A stretch of 64,000 nucleotides of DNA from CAYJPV01 sp964396055. GTDB taxonomy: Bacteria; Acidobacteriota; Vicinamibacteria; Vicinamibacterales; JAKQTR01. Numbering within the stretch: the first letter of the stretch is position 1; each line of letters opens with the position of its first letter. This document shows positions 8,383-16,920 of this stretch, piece by piece. Both the position numbers and the translations under genes were made by a program. The DNA lies in assembly GCA_964396055.1 (NCBI GenBank), contig CAYNDV010000005.1:1-64000 (forward strand), given 5' to 3'. The notes under the pieces were generated by a model. The model made no database searches. It was not told the DNA's origin and saw only the letters and a program-made list of their open reading frames with translations.

Positions 8383-11300
8383 ATGCCACGTGCCATCCTT
8401 CCGGCTGGTCCGGCGAACCGCTTCAGCCAGATCGCCCGCCTCGTCCTCCTGCTGGCCGTCGGCGTGCTCGTGACGGCCCGCCCCAGCGCGGCACAACTGG
8501 GCCAACTGGCGTCGCCGGGACCGCTGTCCAAGGCTCACGCGTCCCTCGAAGGCGCGGCCAACTGCCAGAAATGCCACGAACCCGGCCGGAAAGTCACAGC
8601 GTCGTTGTGCCTCTCCTGCCACAAGCCGGTCGCCGACCGGATCCGGTTGAAGAAGGGCGTCCATCGGGAGGTCGGGGACGACTGCGTCGGGTGCCACGTC
8701 GAACACCAGGGCCTGGATGGCGAACTGCGGCCCTTCGATCCCTCCGGGTTCAATCACGCTGTGGACGCGGGCTTCCCGCTCGACGGCCGCCACGCCCCGA
8801 TTGCCGGCAGCTGCGCGAAGTGCCACAAGACCCGGTCGTTCCTCACCGCGTTACCATCGTGTAATTCCTGCCACACGGACGAGCACAAAGGGACACTGGG
8901 CACCGACTGTCAGCGTTGCCACACCACGGCGGTGCCGTTCAAGGCCGCGAAGAACGTCTTCGATCACGGGAAGACCGCCTTCCCCCTGGCGGGGGCTCAC
9001 CAGCGGGTCGACTGCGCGAAGTGCCACGTCAACGGGCGCTACAAGGGCCTGGCCTTTGCCCGGTGCACGGACTGCCACACGTCGCCTCATGCGCCATCGA
9101 TCGGGGCCGACTGCCTGACCTGCCATACCAGCGACGGCTGGCGCACGCAGAAGATCGACCACGCCCGGACGGCGTTCCCGCTGCGCGGCGCCCATGCGGC
9201 GGTGCCGTGCGCGAAGTGTCATACGAAGCCGGCCACGAAGGCGAAGCCGAAGTCCGCCACGTGCGCGTCGTGCCACGCGGATCCGCACAAGGGCAGCTTC
9301 AGGCAGGACTGCTCGGCGTGTCATACGGAGAACGGCTTCAAGAGCGCGCGCTTCGACCATGCGACCACCCGGTTCGCCCTGACGGGCCGGCACCAGGCGC
9401 TGGCCTGCGCCGCCTGCCACAAGAACACCCCGTCGGGCGGACAGGCGCGTCCGGGCACGACGGTGGACTTCCGCGGCCTGCGCACCACGTGCGTGTCGTG
9501 CCACCAGGACGTGCACAAGGGCGAACTGGGCACGGCGTGCGAGTCGTGCCACACGACGGCCACCTTCAAGGTGTCGTCGTTCCAGCACCCGCGGTTCCCC
9601 GAGTTCTTCGGCGGCCGCCACAAGGGCGTCGCCTGCGCCGCGTGCCACGTGCCCCAGGCGCCAGCGGCCCCGGCCCGGACCGGCGCGCCGGTGAGCGGTA
9701 TGCGCTTCAAGGGGCTCGCCAACGCGTGCACGGCCTGCCACAAGGACCCGCACCTCGGGCAGGTCGGCACCGCGTGCGAGTCGTGCCACACCGTCGACGC
9801 AGCCAGGTTCGCGCCGGCGAAGTTCTCGCACGACGCGGCGGCGTTCAAGCTGACGGGCCGGCACCAGGGCGTCGCATGCCGCCAGTGCCACAAGCCCGAA
9901 ACGGGCGCCTTCCCGGCCGGGCGCGGCACGGCCGTTCGCCTGAAGGGCCTGTCGGCCGCCTGTGCGTCGTGTCACCGCGATCAGCACCTCGGGCAACTGG
10001 GCACGGCATGCGAAACCTGCCACACGACGGCGTCCTTCAAGGTCCCGTCGTTCACCCACCGGAACCAGGCCCGGTTCATGACGGGCCGTCACGCCGCGCA
10101 GCCCTGCTCCGCCTGTCACAAGTCCGAGGAGCGCGCGTACCCCGGCGGCACCGGCACGGCCGTCCGGTACACGATGGGGCCGTCGTGCGCGGCGTGTCAC
10201 ACGGATCAGCACCAGGGCCAGATGGGGCCGGCATGCGAGCGGTGCCACACGCCCGAATCGTGGCGGGTGGTCTCGCGCGCGTTTCACAAGACCGGTGTCT
10301 TTCCCCTCGAGGGCCGGCACCTCGCCGTGGCGTGCGCCGCGTGCCACGTCAACGGCGCCATCAAGGGCACGCCGACACGCTGTTACGACTGTCACTGGAT
10401 CCGGCGGCAGGACGACCCCTACCGCACGCGCCTCGGCAACGAGTGCGAGACGTGCCATCGGCCGATCTCGTGGGCGGCGGTGAACTGGAACCACGGCACG
10501 ATGACGGGCGTGCCGCTCAGTCCGGTGCACAGGGCCCTGGGCTGCGACGGCTGCCACAAGACGAGGACGTTCACCCGCGGCAGCGTGACCTGTTTCTCGT
10601 GCCACCAGGAGGACTACCAGGCCGCGCGCGAACCCAATCACGCCGCCGCCGGCTTCCCGACGACATGCGAGGCCTGCCACCGGGCCTCGCACGTGTCGTG
10701 GACGCAGACGACCTTCAACCACAGCGCGAGTTTCCCCCTGGCCGGCACCCACGCCACGCAGACCTGCGCGGCGTGCCACCGCAACAACGTCTACACGGGC
10801 ACGCCGCGCGACTGCGTCGGCTGCCACCGGGCCGACTACGACCGCACCGCGGCGCCGCCCCACGCGGCAGCGGGCTTCCCCGTGTCGTGCGAGTCGTGCC
10901 ACCGCTTCACCGACGCCAGCTGGCGGGGCGCGGCATTCAACCACAACACGTTCTACCCGCTCGCGGGGACGCATGCGACGCAGGCGTGCGCGGCCTGCCA
11001 CCGCAACAACGTCTACAAGGGCACGCCCCGCGACTGCGTCGGCTGCCACCGGGCCGACTACGACCGCACCACCAGCCCGAACCACGCCTCCGCAGGATTC
11101 TCGACGGCGTGTGAGTCGTGCCACCGCGCCTCCGACACGACGTGGCGGACCACTTTCAATCACAACGCGGTGTACCCGTTGACGGGCCGGCACGCGGCCG
11201 CCGACTGTGCGGCGTGCCACAGGAACAACGTCTACAAGGGCACGCCCCGCGACTGCGTCGGCTGTCACCGCACCGACTACGACCGCACCACCAGCCCGAA

Positions 11301-12027
11301 CCACGCCTCCGCAGGGTTCCCGACCACGTGCGAGGCGTGCCACAGGGCCTCGGACACGACGTGGCGGACCACCTTCAACCACAGTGCGGTCTACCCGCTC
11401 GCGGGCCGTCATGCCACCGCCGCCTGCGCCTCGTGCCACGTCAACAACATCTATAAGGGCACGCCGCGCGACTGCTTCACGTGCCACCGCGCCCGGTACG
11501 ACGCAACGACGAGCCCCAACCACCGCGCCGCGGGGTTCCCCACCGCGTGCGAGCAGTGCCACAGCCCGGCGGCCGCCGCGTGGTCCGCGAGTTTCGACCA
11601 CAACCGTTTCTTCCCGCTCCTCGGGCGCCATCTGAGCGCGCCGTGCAGTTCGTGTCACCGCAATAGCGTCTACCGTGGCACGCCGCGCGAGTGTTACCCG
11701 TGCCACCAGGCGCAGTACGACGGCACGCGCAACCCGAATCACCGGGCCGCGGGGTTCCCGACCACCTGCGAAACGTGCCACCGGGCCGCGGATTCGTCCT
11801 GGAGCCAGGGGCGCTTCAATCACACCTGGTTCCCCATCACGTCGGGCAAACACGCCGGCCGCCAGTGCGCGGAGTGCCACCAGGATCCGGGCAACTACAA
11901 GGTGTTCCAGTGCACCACCGCGTGCCACCCGCGCGGCGAGATGGACGATGAACACCGCGGCCGTGCCGGATACCGCTACGAGTCGGCCGCCTGTTACAGT
12001 TGCCACCCGACCGGGCGCGACGACTAG
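8383..12027 (+). CDS. giant exported multiheme c-type cytochrome (48 heme sites in 16 modules)
   Basis: 1,214 residues with an N-terminal signal peptide (ARLVLLLAVGVLVTARPSAA). By direct count there are 47 CxxCH motifs plus one CxxxCH (QCTTACH near the C-terminus), so 48 sites in all, which fall into sixteen consecutive groups of three. From about residue 730 each module reads FNH...G(R/T)H...CAACH...CVGCH...(P)NH...CESCH, so each has three extra conserved histidines that could be the distal ligands for bis-His hemes. There is almost no other domain. It should be matured by the Ccm system in the periplasm and act as an electron wire or reservoir, perhaps reaching through the beta-barrel encoded 12 bases downstream. 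The start at 8383 precedes the only credible signal peptide; the Shine-Dalgarno is weak. No transmembrane or S-layer anchor is seen. Confidence 0.93.
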   Translation: MPRAILPAGPANRFSQIARLVLLLAVGVLVTARPSAAQLGQLASPGPLSKAHASLEGAANCQKCHEPGRKVTASLCLSCHKPVADRIRLKKGVHREVGDDCVGCHVEHQGLDGELRPFDPSGFNHAVDAGFPLDGRHAPIAGSCAKCHKTRSFLTALPSCNSCHTDEHKGTLGTDCQRCHTTAVPFKAAKNVFDHGKTAFPLAGAHQRVDCAKCHVNGRYKGLAFARCTDCHTSPHAPSIGADCLTCHTSDGWRTQKIDHARTAFPLRGAHAAVPCAKCHTKPATKAKPKSATCASCHADPHKGSFRQDCSACHTENGFKSARFDHATTRFALTGRHQALACAACHKNTPSGGQARPGTTVDFRGLRTTCVSCHQDVHKGELGTACESCHTTATFKVSSFQHPRFPEFFGGRHKGVACAACHVPQAPAAPARTGAPVSGMRFKGLANACTACHKDPHLGQVGTACESCHTVDAARFAPAKFSHDAAAFKLTGRHQGVACRQCHKPETGAFPAGRGTAVRLKGLSAACASCHRDQHLGQLGTACETCHTTASFKVPSFTHRNQARFMTGRHAAQPCSACHKSEERAYPGGTGTAVRYTMGPSCAACHTDQHQGQMGPACERCHTPESWRVVSRAFHKTGVFPLEGRHLAVACAACHVNGAIKGTPTRCYDCHWIRRQDDPYRTRLGNECETCHRPISWAAVNWNHGTMTGVPLSPVHRALGCDGCHKTRTFTRGSVTCFSCHQEDYQAAREPNHAAAGFPTTCEACHRASHVSWTQTTFNHSASFPLAGTHATQTCAACHRNNVYTGTPRDCVGCHRADYDRTAAPPHAAAGFPVSCESCHRFTDASWRGAAFNHNTFYPLAGTHATQACAACHRNNVYKGTPRDCVGCHRADYDRTTSPNHASAGFSTACESCHRASDTTWRTTFNHNAVYPLTGRHAAADCAACHRNNVYKGTPRDCVGCHRTDYDRTTSPNHASAGFPTTCEACHRASDTTWRTTFNHSAVYPLAGRHATAACASCHVNNIYKGTPRDCFTCHRARYDATTSPNHRAAGFPTACEQCHSPAAAAWSASFDHNRFFPLLGRHLSAPCSSCHRNSVYRGTPRECYPCHQAQYDGTRNPNHRAAGFPTTCETCHRAADSSWSQGRFNHTWFPITSGKHAGRQCAECHQDPGNYKVFQCTTACHPRGEMDDEHRGRAGYRYESAACYSCHPTGRDD
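10765..11865 (+). repeat. five near-identical 73-74-codon cytochrome modules
   Basis: Within the multiheme gene, units starting at 10765, 10987, 11206, 11425 and 11644 are 222, 219, 219, 219 and 222 bases long. Each encodes three heme motifs. Units two to four are very alike at the DNA level, including the shared segment encoding NNVYKGTPRDC, which indicates recent tandem duplication and a place prone to recombination or assembly collapse. Confidence 0.85.
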
Positions 12028-12038
12028 AGGAGGCGATG

Positions 12039-13352
12039 ATGCACAGGCTCTCTCTGCTCAGCGCCCCGTTCCTGCTCGTCGCAATCCCGGCCGCGGCCGC
12101 ACCCGCGCCCACGCTCCCCCGCTGGGCCCGCGTGTCGTTCTTCACGCACGCCGCCAGCACCACCCAGACCGACGGGTCGTCGGTGTCGTTCAGCGAGGTG
12201 GTCACCAATGTCGCCGCCCAGTCGGCGCAGCGCCCTGACGGCGGCTTCGAGTACGGGCTCGACGCCCGCTTCGGGGCCTACCCCTCGTCAGAGGACCGCG
12301 AGCAGCGCGTCTCGATCTACGACGCGTACGTCGCGCAGCGCCTGGCCGACGGCCGCCTGCTCGTCAAGGGCGGGCAGATGTGGCTCAACGACCTCGGCGC
12401 CCTCGGATCGGTCGCGGGCGGCCTCGTCGAGTATCGGCAGGCCGCCGGCGGATCGAGCCTGCGATGGCGGGCAGGGGCCTTCGGCGGCGTGGAACCGAAG
12501 ATCCTGGAGATCGGCTACGTCCCGGGAATCCGGAAGTTCGGCGGCTACGTCGCCCTCGAGGGCGGCGGCGCCAGGAAACACGTCGTCGGGTACGTGAATG
12601 TCAGGAACGAGAGCCTGACCGAACGTTCCGTCGTCACGATGACGAATTACGTCCCGATCCAGCAGCAGGTCTTCGTGTACCAGGCCCTCGAGTACGACCT
12701 GTCCGGCCCCGGCGGACAGGGTGACGGCGGGCTCACGTACTTCTTCGTGAACGCGCGCGTGGCGCCGGTACGCCGGGCCGACGTCCAGCTCACCTTTCAC
12801 CACGGGCGGTCCATCGACGCTCGCTCCGTCACGGACGACATCCTGAACGGGCGGCCGGTGAATCCCCGTGCCCTGGAGGGGTATCTCTTCGAGTCGGTCA
12901 ACGGCCGGGTCACCGTGGAGGTCCTCAAGAACGTGCGGGTGTTCGCGGGCTATGGCCGGGACAAGAACGACAGCGACGACGAGGCCACCGGCCGGGTCAC
13001 CTTCGGCCTGTTCTCGTCCAACCTGTTCGGGACCGGGATCGATCTCAACGTCTCGGACTACCGGTACCACCGCGGGAGCGAATCGTCATACGACTCCTGG
13101 TACGTTTCGGCAGGCCGGTCGATCGGGTCGAAGCTCTACCTCACCGGCGAGTACTCGTCGTCGCTCTCGGTCCTGCGTTACGCGCAGTCGAGCGGCGTCG
13201 TGATCGAGAGCCGGCCCTCGACAGACCGCTTCGGCGTCAGCGCCCTCGTCTACCTCAACCGGCGGCTGTCGCTGCTGGTGACGGCCGAGCACACCACCGG
13301 CGACGAGTACGACGAGAACCGCCTGCTGGCCGGCCTCGTGTACCGGTTCTGA
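12039..13352 (+). CDS. outer-membrane beta-barrel protein, putative porin partner of the cytochrome
   Basis: 437 residues: signal peptide (RLSLLSAPFLLVAIPAAAA), then alternating amphipathic strands rich in Tyr, Gly and Asp with turn residues, ending in LAGLVYRF. A terminal Phe is the recognition mark of outer-membrane barrels. The predicted mature size suits a barrel of roughly 18-22 strands. It begins 12 bases after the cytochrome stop, with AGAGGAGG in front; ATG at 12039 has better spacing than the adjacent ATG at 12036. The pairing recalls porin-cytochrome conduits, where a barrel sheathes a multiheme protein. No sequence identity to MtrB/PioB is claimed, and their N-terminal CxxC was not found. 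Confidence 0.82.
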   Translation: MHRLSLLSAPFLLVAIPAAAAPAPTLPRWARVSFFTHAASTTQTDGSSVSFSEVVTNVAAQSAQRPDGGFEYGLDARFGAYPSSEDREQRVSIYDAYVAQRLADGRLLVKGGQMWLNDLGALGSVAGGLVEYRQAAGGSSLRWRAGAFGGVEPKILEIGYVPGIRKFGGYVALEGGGARKHVVGYVNVRNESLTERSVVTMTNYVPIQQQVFVYQALEYDLSGPGGQGDGGLTYFFVNARVAPVRRADVQLTFHHGRSIDARSVTDDILNGRPVNPRALEGYLFESVNGRVTVEVLKNVRVFAGYGRDKNDSDDEATGRVTFGLFSSNLFGTGIDLNVSDYRYHRGSESSYDSWYVSAGRSIGSKLYLTGEYSSSLSVLRYAQSSGVVIESRPSTDRFGVSALVYLNRRLSLLVTAEHTTGDEYDENRLLAGLVYRF

Positions 13353-13413
13353 CGGGCGCGGCCCGAGCCCCAACAGGGTCCCGACCGGGATTTCGTGGGG
13401 ACGGCAACTTCCC

Positions 13414-13422
13414 TGTTACAAT
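13414..13422 (+). promoter_or_regulatory. extended -10 promoter of the DUF1302 operon
   Basis: TGTTACAAT is an extended -10 (TG-N-TACAAT) in the spacer after the barrel gene. No good -35 is seen. It implies a leader of roughly 205 bases before the start at 13635, in which I recognise no known RNA motif. Confidence 0.4.
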
Positions 13423-13634
13423 GGCGGGTCGGTCTATCGGCCACGCACACCCTGGTGCCCCGCCCGCCACGCCCCCTGGCAGGCGGGTGATGCGCCAGGT
13501 TCATGTACGCACGGACCTCGGACACGCAGGGCCCCCCATGCGCTCCCGCAGTGCTGCAGGATGGCCCCGGCGGACCCGGATCCGGCCGGCAGGCTGCTCC
13601 GCCGCGATTCGCCACGCGGCTACGAGGGGGTTTC

Positions 13635-15518
13635 ATGAGTCTTTTCGCGCGTACGGGATCCACCACCGCCATCGCGGCCCGGCTGGCCGTGTGCCTGCTC
13701 GCGGCGTTGCCCGGGCTGGTGCCGGGCACGGCCTGGGCCGGCCAGTCCGGCACGGCCGCGGCTGAACAGGCCGAACCGCCGGCCGAGAAGGCGCCGTCCG
13801 CCTTCAAGTGGAACTGGGACAACACCATCACCTACGGCATCGGCGTCCGCGTGGCCGATGCGGACAAGGACCTCATCGGCAAGGCCGCCGGGGGCAATGC
13901 CTTCTCGGTGAACTCCGACGACGGCAACCAGAACTACAAGAAGGGGCTGTTCACGAACGCCGTGAAGATCACGAGCGAGTTCGAGTTCAGCTACAAGAAC
14001 GTGGGCGGCTTCGTCCGCGGCTTCGCGTTCTACGACTTCACCAACGAGAACGGCGACCGGGCGCGCACGCCGCTGACCGAGGACGCGAAGGACCGCGTGG
14101 GCAGCCGGGCGGAGTTCCGCGACGCGTTCCTGTGGGCGCGGTTCCGGCTCGGCAAGCTGCCGGGCGAGATCCGCGGCGGCTGGCAGGTGATCAACTGGGG
14201 CGAGAGCACGTTCATCCAGGGCGGCATCAACGCCGTGAACCCGGTGGACGTCAGCGCCCTGCGCGTGCCCGGCGCGGAGTTGCGCGAAGCGCTGCTCCCG
14301 GTGGGCGCCGTGAAGTTCAGCGTCAAGCCCTCGTCGAACACGTCGCTCGAGGCGTTCTACCAGTTCGCCTGGGAGCAGACGAAGATCGACCCCGTGGGCA
14401 GCTACTTCAGCACGTCCGACATCGCCGGCGCCGGCGCGTCGAAGGTCATGCTCGGGTTCGGATCCGTCCCGGACAGCGTCAATGCCGGCCACGCACCGTT
14501 CCCGCCGACCTACAGCCCGGTCGGCTCGGTCGTCCCGAAGAAGGACGACCAGAAAGCCAGTGACGACGGGCAGTACGGCGCGGCGCTGCGCCTGTTCGCG
14601 CCGGCCCTGGGCGGCACGGAGTTCGGACTCTACTACCTGAACTACCACAGCCGCCTGCCGCTCATCATGGCCAGGACCGGAACGGCCCAGGGCCTGTTCG
14701 GGGGCAACTACGCGGCAACGGCCCACTACTTCCTGACCTACCCCGAGGACATCCAGCTCATCGGCGGCAGCTTCAACGCCCAGCTGGGCCGCACGGGCAT
14801 CGCGCTGCAGGGCGAGGTGTCGCACCGCCTCGACGTGCCGCTGCAGCTCGACGACGCGGAGCTGCTGTATTCGGCGCTGACGCCCCTGCGCCGCCTGCCG
14901 CCGCTGCCGCAGCTGGCGCCGCTCATCGGCCTCGGCACGCTGCTCGCCAACAACGCGCAGACCGGCGCCTACGAATTCGACCAGCTCGTCACCGGCTACA
15001 AGCGGTTCGACACGACCCAGGTGCAGCTGACCGCCACCAAGGTGTTCAGCCAGGTCTTCGGCGCGGACCAGATGACGCTGGTGGCCGAGGGCGCGTGGAG
15101 CACGGTGCACGACATGCCCGATCAGAGCGTGCTCCGCCTGGACGGGCCGGCCACCTACACCAGCGGCAACGCCATCTTCACCCAGGCCGGCATCCAGCCC
15201 GCCACCGAAGCCGCCTCGGCATTCCCGACGGCGAGCGCGTGGGGCTACGTGGTGGCCGGGCGCCTGGAATACAACAACGCCATCGGCGCCACGTCGATGA
15301 TCCCGCGCTTCTCCTTCGCGCAGGACGTGTCGGGCATCTCGCCGGGGCCCGGCGGTAACTTCCTCGAGGGCCGCAAGTCGCTCACGCTCGGGCTCGGCTT
15401 CCAGTACCGGATCAACTGGGAGTTCGACGTCAGCTACACCAGCTTCTTCGGGGCTGGCCGCTACAACCTGCTCGGCGACCGCGACTTCGTGGCGGCCAAC
15501 ATCAAGTACTCCTTCTGA
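13635..15518 (+). CDS. DUF1302-type outer-membrane protein
   Basis: 627 residues with a signal peptide ending GTAWA. The mature protein starts with a segment typical of the family (FKWNWDNTITYGIGVRVAD) and consists of beta strands ending in FVAANIKYSF, again a terminal Phe. GEIRGGWQVINWGESTFIQGGINAVNPVD is the most family-like stretch. GAGGGG lies just ahead of the ATG. DUF1302 proteins are predicted outer-membrane channels or ligand-binding barrels often encoded beside DUF1329 proteins, as here: the DUF1329 gene follows after 8 bases. Function is not established; transport of hydrophobic compounds is a common inference. Confidence 0.88.
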   Translation: MSLFARTGSTTAIAARLAVCLLAALPGLVPGTAWAGQSGTAAAEQAEPPAEKAPSAFKWNWDNTITYGIGVRVADADKDLIGKAAGGNAFSVNSDDGNQNYKKGLFTNAVKITSEFEFSYKNVGGFVRGFAFYDFTNENGDRARTPLTEDAKDRVGSRAEFRDAFLWARFRLGKLPGEIRGGWQVINWGESTFIQGGINAVNPVDVSALRVPGAELREALLPVGAVKFSVKPSSNTSLEAFYQFAWEQTKIDPVGSYFSTSDIAGAGASKVMLGFGSVPDSVNAGHAPFPPTYSPVGSVVPKKDDQKASDDGQYGAALRLFAPALGGTEFGLYYLNYHSRLPLIMARTGTAQGLFGGNYAATAHYFLTYPEDIQLIGGSFNAQLGRTGIALQGEVSHRLDVPLQLDDAELLYSALTPLRRLPPLPQLAPLIGLGTLLANNAQTGAYEFDQLVTGYKRFDTTQVQLTATKVFSQVFGADQMTLVAEGAWSTVHDMPDQSVLRLDGPATYTSGNAIFTQAGIQPATEAASAFPTASAWGYVVAGRLEYNNAIGATSMIPRFSFAQDVSGISPGPGGNFLEGRKSLTLGLGFQYRINWEFDVSYTSFFGAGRYNLLGDRDFVAANIKYSF

Positions 15519-15526
15519 GGCAGATC

Positions 15527-16882
15527 ATGCGAACGACGGCACGATATCTCGCGACTTTCACGCTCGTTCTCGCGGCAGCTGCCGTGTGGTTCACGGCGGT
15601 TCCCTCCGGCCAGGGCGGCCTGCCGGCCAGCCTCACGCCCCTCGGCGGCGAGAAGGCGGGCAACGCGGCGGGCACCATTCCCGCGTGGGACGGCGGCATC
15701 ACGAAGCCGCCGGCCGGGTACGTCCCCGGCCGCCACTACGTGGATCCCTTCGCGGCCGACAAGCCGCTCTTCACGATCACCCAGCAGAACGCCGGTCAGT
15801 ACGCCGCCCAGCTCTCCGAGGGGCACAAGGCGATGCTGAAGACGTACCCGACCTTCAAGATGGTCGTCTATCCGACCCGCCGGTCGGCTTCGGTGCCGCA
15901 GCGCATCTACGACGCGGCGCAGAAGAACATGACGACCGCCAAGCTGGTCAACAACGGCAACGGCGTGGACGGAGCCCTGGCGGGACCGCCGTTCCTCACG
16001 CCGAAGACCGGCCAGGAAGTGATCTGGAACCACCTGCTCCGGTTCCGCGGCGAGACGATGGCCCGCTGGATCTCGCAGGCGACCCCGACGCGCGGCGGCC
16101 AGTTCACCGTCGTCGACTTCGAAGAGGAGTCGATGGTGGTGTACGCGCAGCCGAACATGACCGCGGCGGCCCTCAACAACCGCCTCGTGTACTTCAAGCA
16201 GACCGTGACGGCGCCGGCCCGGCTGGCGGGCGGCATCCTGCTGGTGCACGAGACCCTGGACCAGGTGAAGAAGCCGCGTGACGCGTGGCTCTACAACCCG
16301 GGCCAGCGCCGCGTGCGCCGGGCGCCCCAGGTGGCCTACGACAACCCCGGCACCGCCGCGGACAACATGCGGACCACCGACCAGCTCGACCTGTTCAACG
16401 GCGCGCCGGACCGCTACGACTGGAAGCTCGTCGGCAAGCGGGAAATCTACGTGCCGTACAACGCGTACCGGCTGCAGGATCCCAAGCTCAAGTACAAGGA
16501 CATCGTCACGCCGCTGCACATCAACCCCGAGCACCTGCGCTACGAGCTGCACCGGGTGTGGGTGGTGGAAGCGACGCTGCGCACCGGCGAGCGCCACATT
16601 TATAAGAAGCGCGTCTTCTACATCGACGAGGACAGCTGGTCGGCGCTGATCGTGGACCAGTACGACAACCGCGACCAGCTCTGGCGCGTCTCCGAGGGGC
16701 ACGTGATGAACTTCTACAACGTGCCGCTCGTGTGGACGTCGGCCGAGGTGCACACCGACCTCCAGGCCGGGCGCTACCTCGTCATGGGGCTCTTCAACGA
16801 GAGCCGGCCCCACAACTTCCAGCTGAAGCGCAGCGAGGCGGACTTCACCGCCGACGCGCTCCGGCAGGAGGGCGTGCGGTAG
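15527..16882 (+). CDS. DUF1329 family exported protein (LolA-like fold)
   Basis: 451 residues with a signal peptide (ATFTLVLAAAAVWFTAV). The family pattern is clear: LTPLGGEKAGNAAGTIPAWDGGITKPP at the start, HKAMLKTYPTFKMVVYPTRRSA, and WVVEATLRTGERHIYKKRVFYIDEDSW towards the end. DUF1329 is predicted to share the LolA/LolB outer-membrane lipoprotein-sorting fold, so periplasmic shuttling of a lipid-like ligand is the standing hypothesis. The Shine-Dalgarno GAGG overlaps the stop region of the DUF1302 gene, indicating translational coupling. No lipobox Cys is seen at the cleavage site. Confidence 0.9.
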   Translation: MRTTARYLATFTLVLAAAAVWFTAVPSGQGGLPASLTPLGGEKAGNAAGTIPAWDGGITKPPAGYVPGRHYVDPFAADKPLFTITQQNAGQYAAQLSEGHKAMLKTYPTFKMVVYPTRRSASVPQRIYDAAQKNMTTAKLVNNGNGVDGALAGPPFLTPKTGQEVIWNHLLRFRGETMARWISQATPTRGGQFTVVDFEEESMVVYAQPNMTAAALNNRLVYFKQTVTAPARLAGGILLVHETLDQVKKPRDAWLYNPGQRRVRRAPQVAYDNPGTAADNMRTTDQLDLFNGAPDRYDWKLVGKREIYVPYNAYRLQDPKLKYKDIVTPLHINPEHLRYELHRVWVVEATLRTGERHIYKKRVFYIDEDSWSALIVDQYDNRDQLWRVSEGHVMNFYNVPLVWTSAEVHTDLQAGRYLVMGLFNESRPHNFQLKRSEADFTADALRQEGVR

Positions 16883-16884
16883 TC

Positions 16885-16917
16885 AGGGGGCAAGGGGCAA
16901 GGGGCAGGGGGCAAGGG
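16885..16917 (+). repeat. G-rich GGGGCAA microrepeat
   Basis: Imperfect tandem GGGGCAA/GGGGCAG units (period 7-8) fill almost the whole 38-base gap between the DUF1329 stop and the next start. The last unit's AAGGGAA serves as ribosome-binding site. Four G runs of three or more could in principle form a G-quadruplex. Confidence 0.6.
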
Positions 16918-16920
16918 AAG

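Noticed and set aside
10765..11865. Direct repeats considered as a CRISPR array
   Set aside because: Units are 73-74 codons, coding throughout, with heme motifs; no short palindromic repeats with unique spacers and no cas genes.
8851..12006. 1,051-codon open frame opposite the multiheme cytochrome
   Set aside because: A by-product of the regular CxxCH repeat in high-GC DNA (Arg/Ala/Val repeats); no domain and no start signal.
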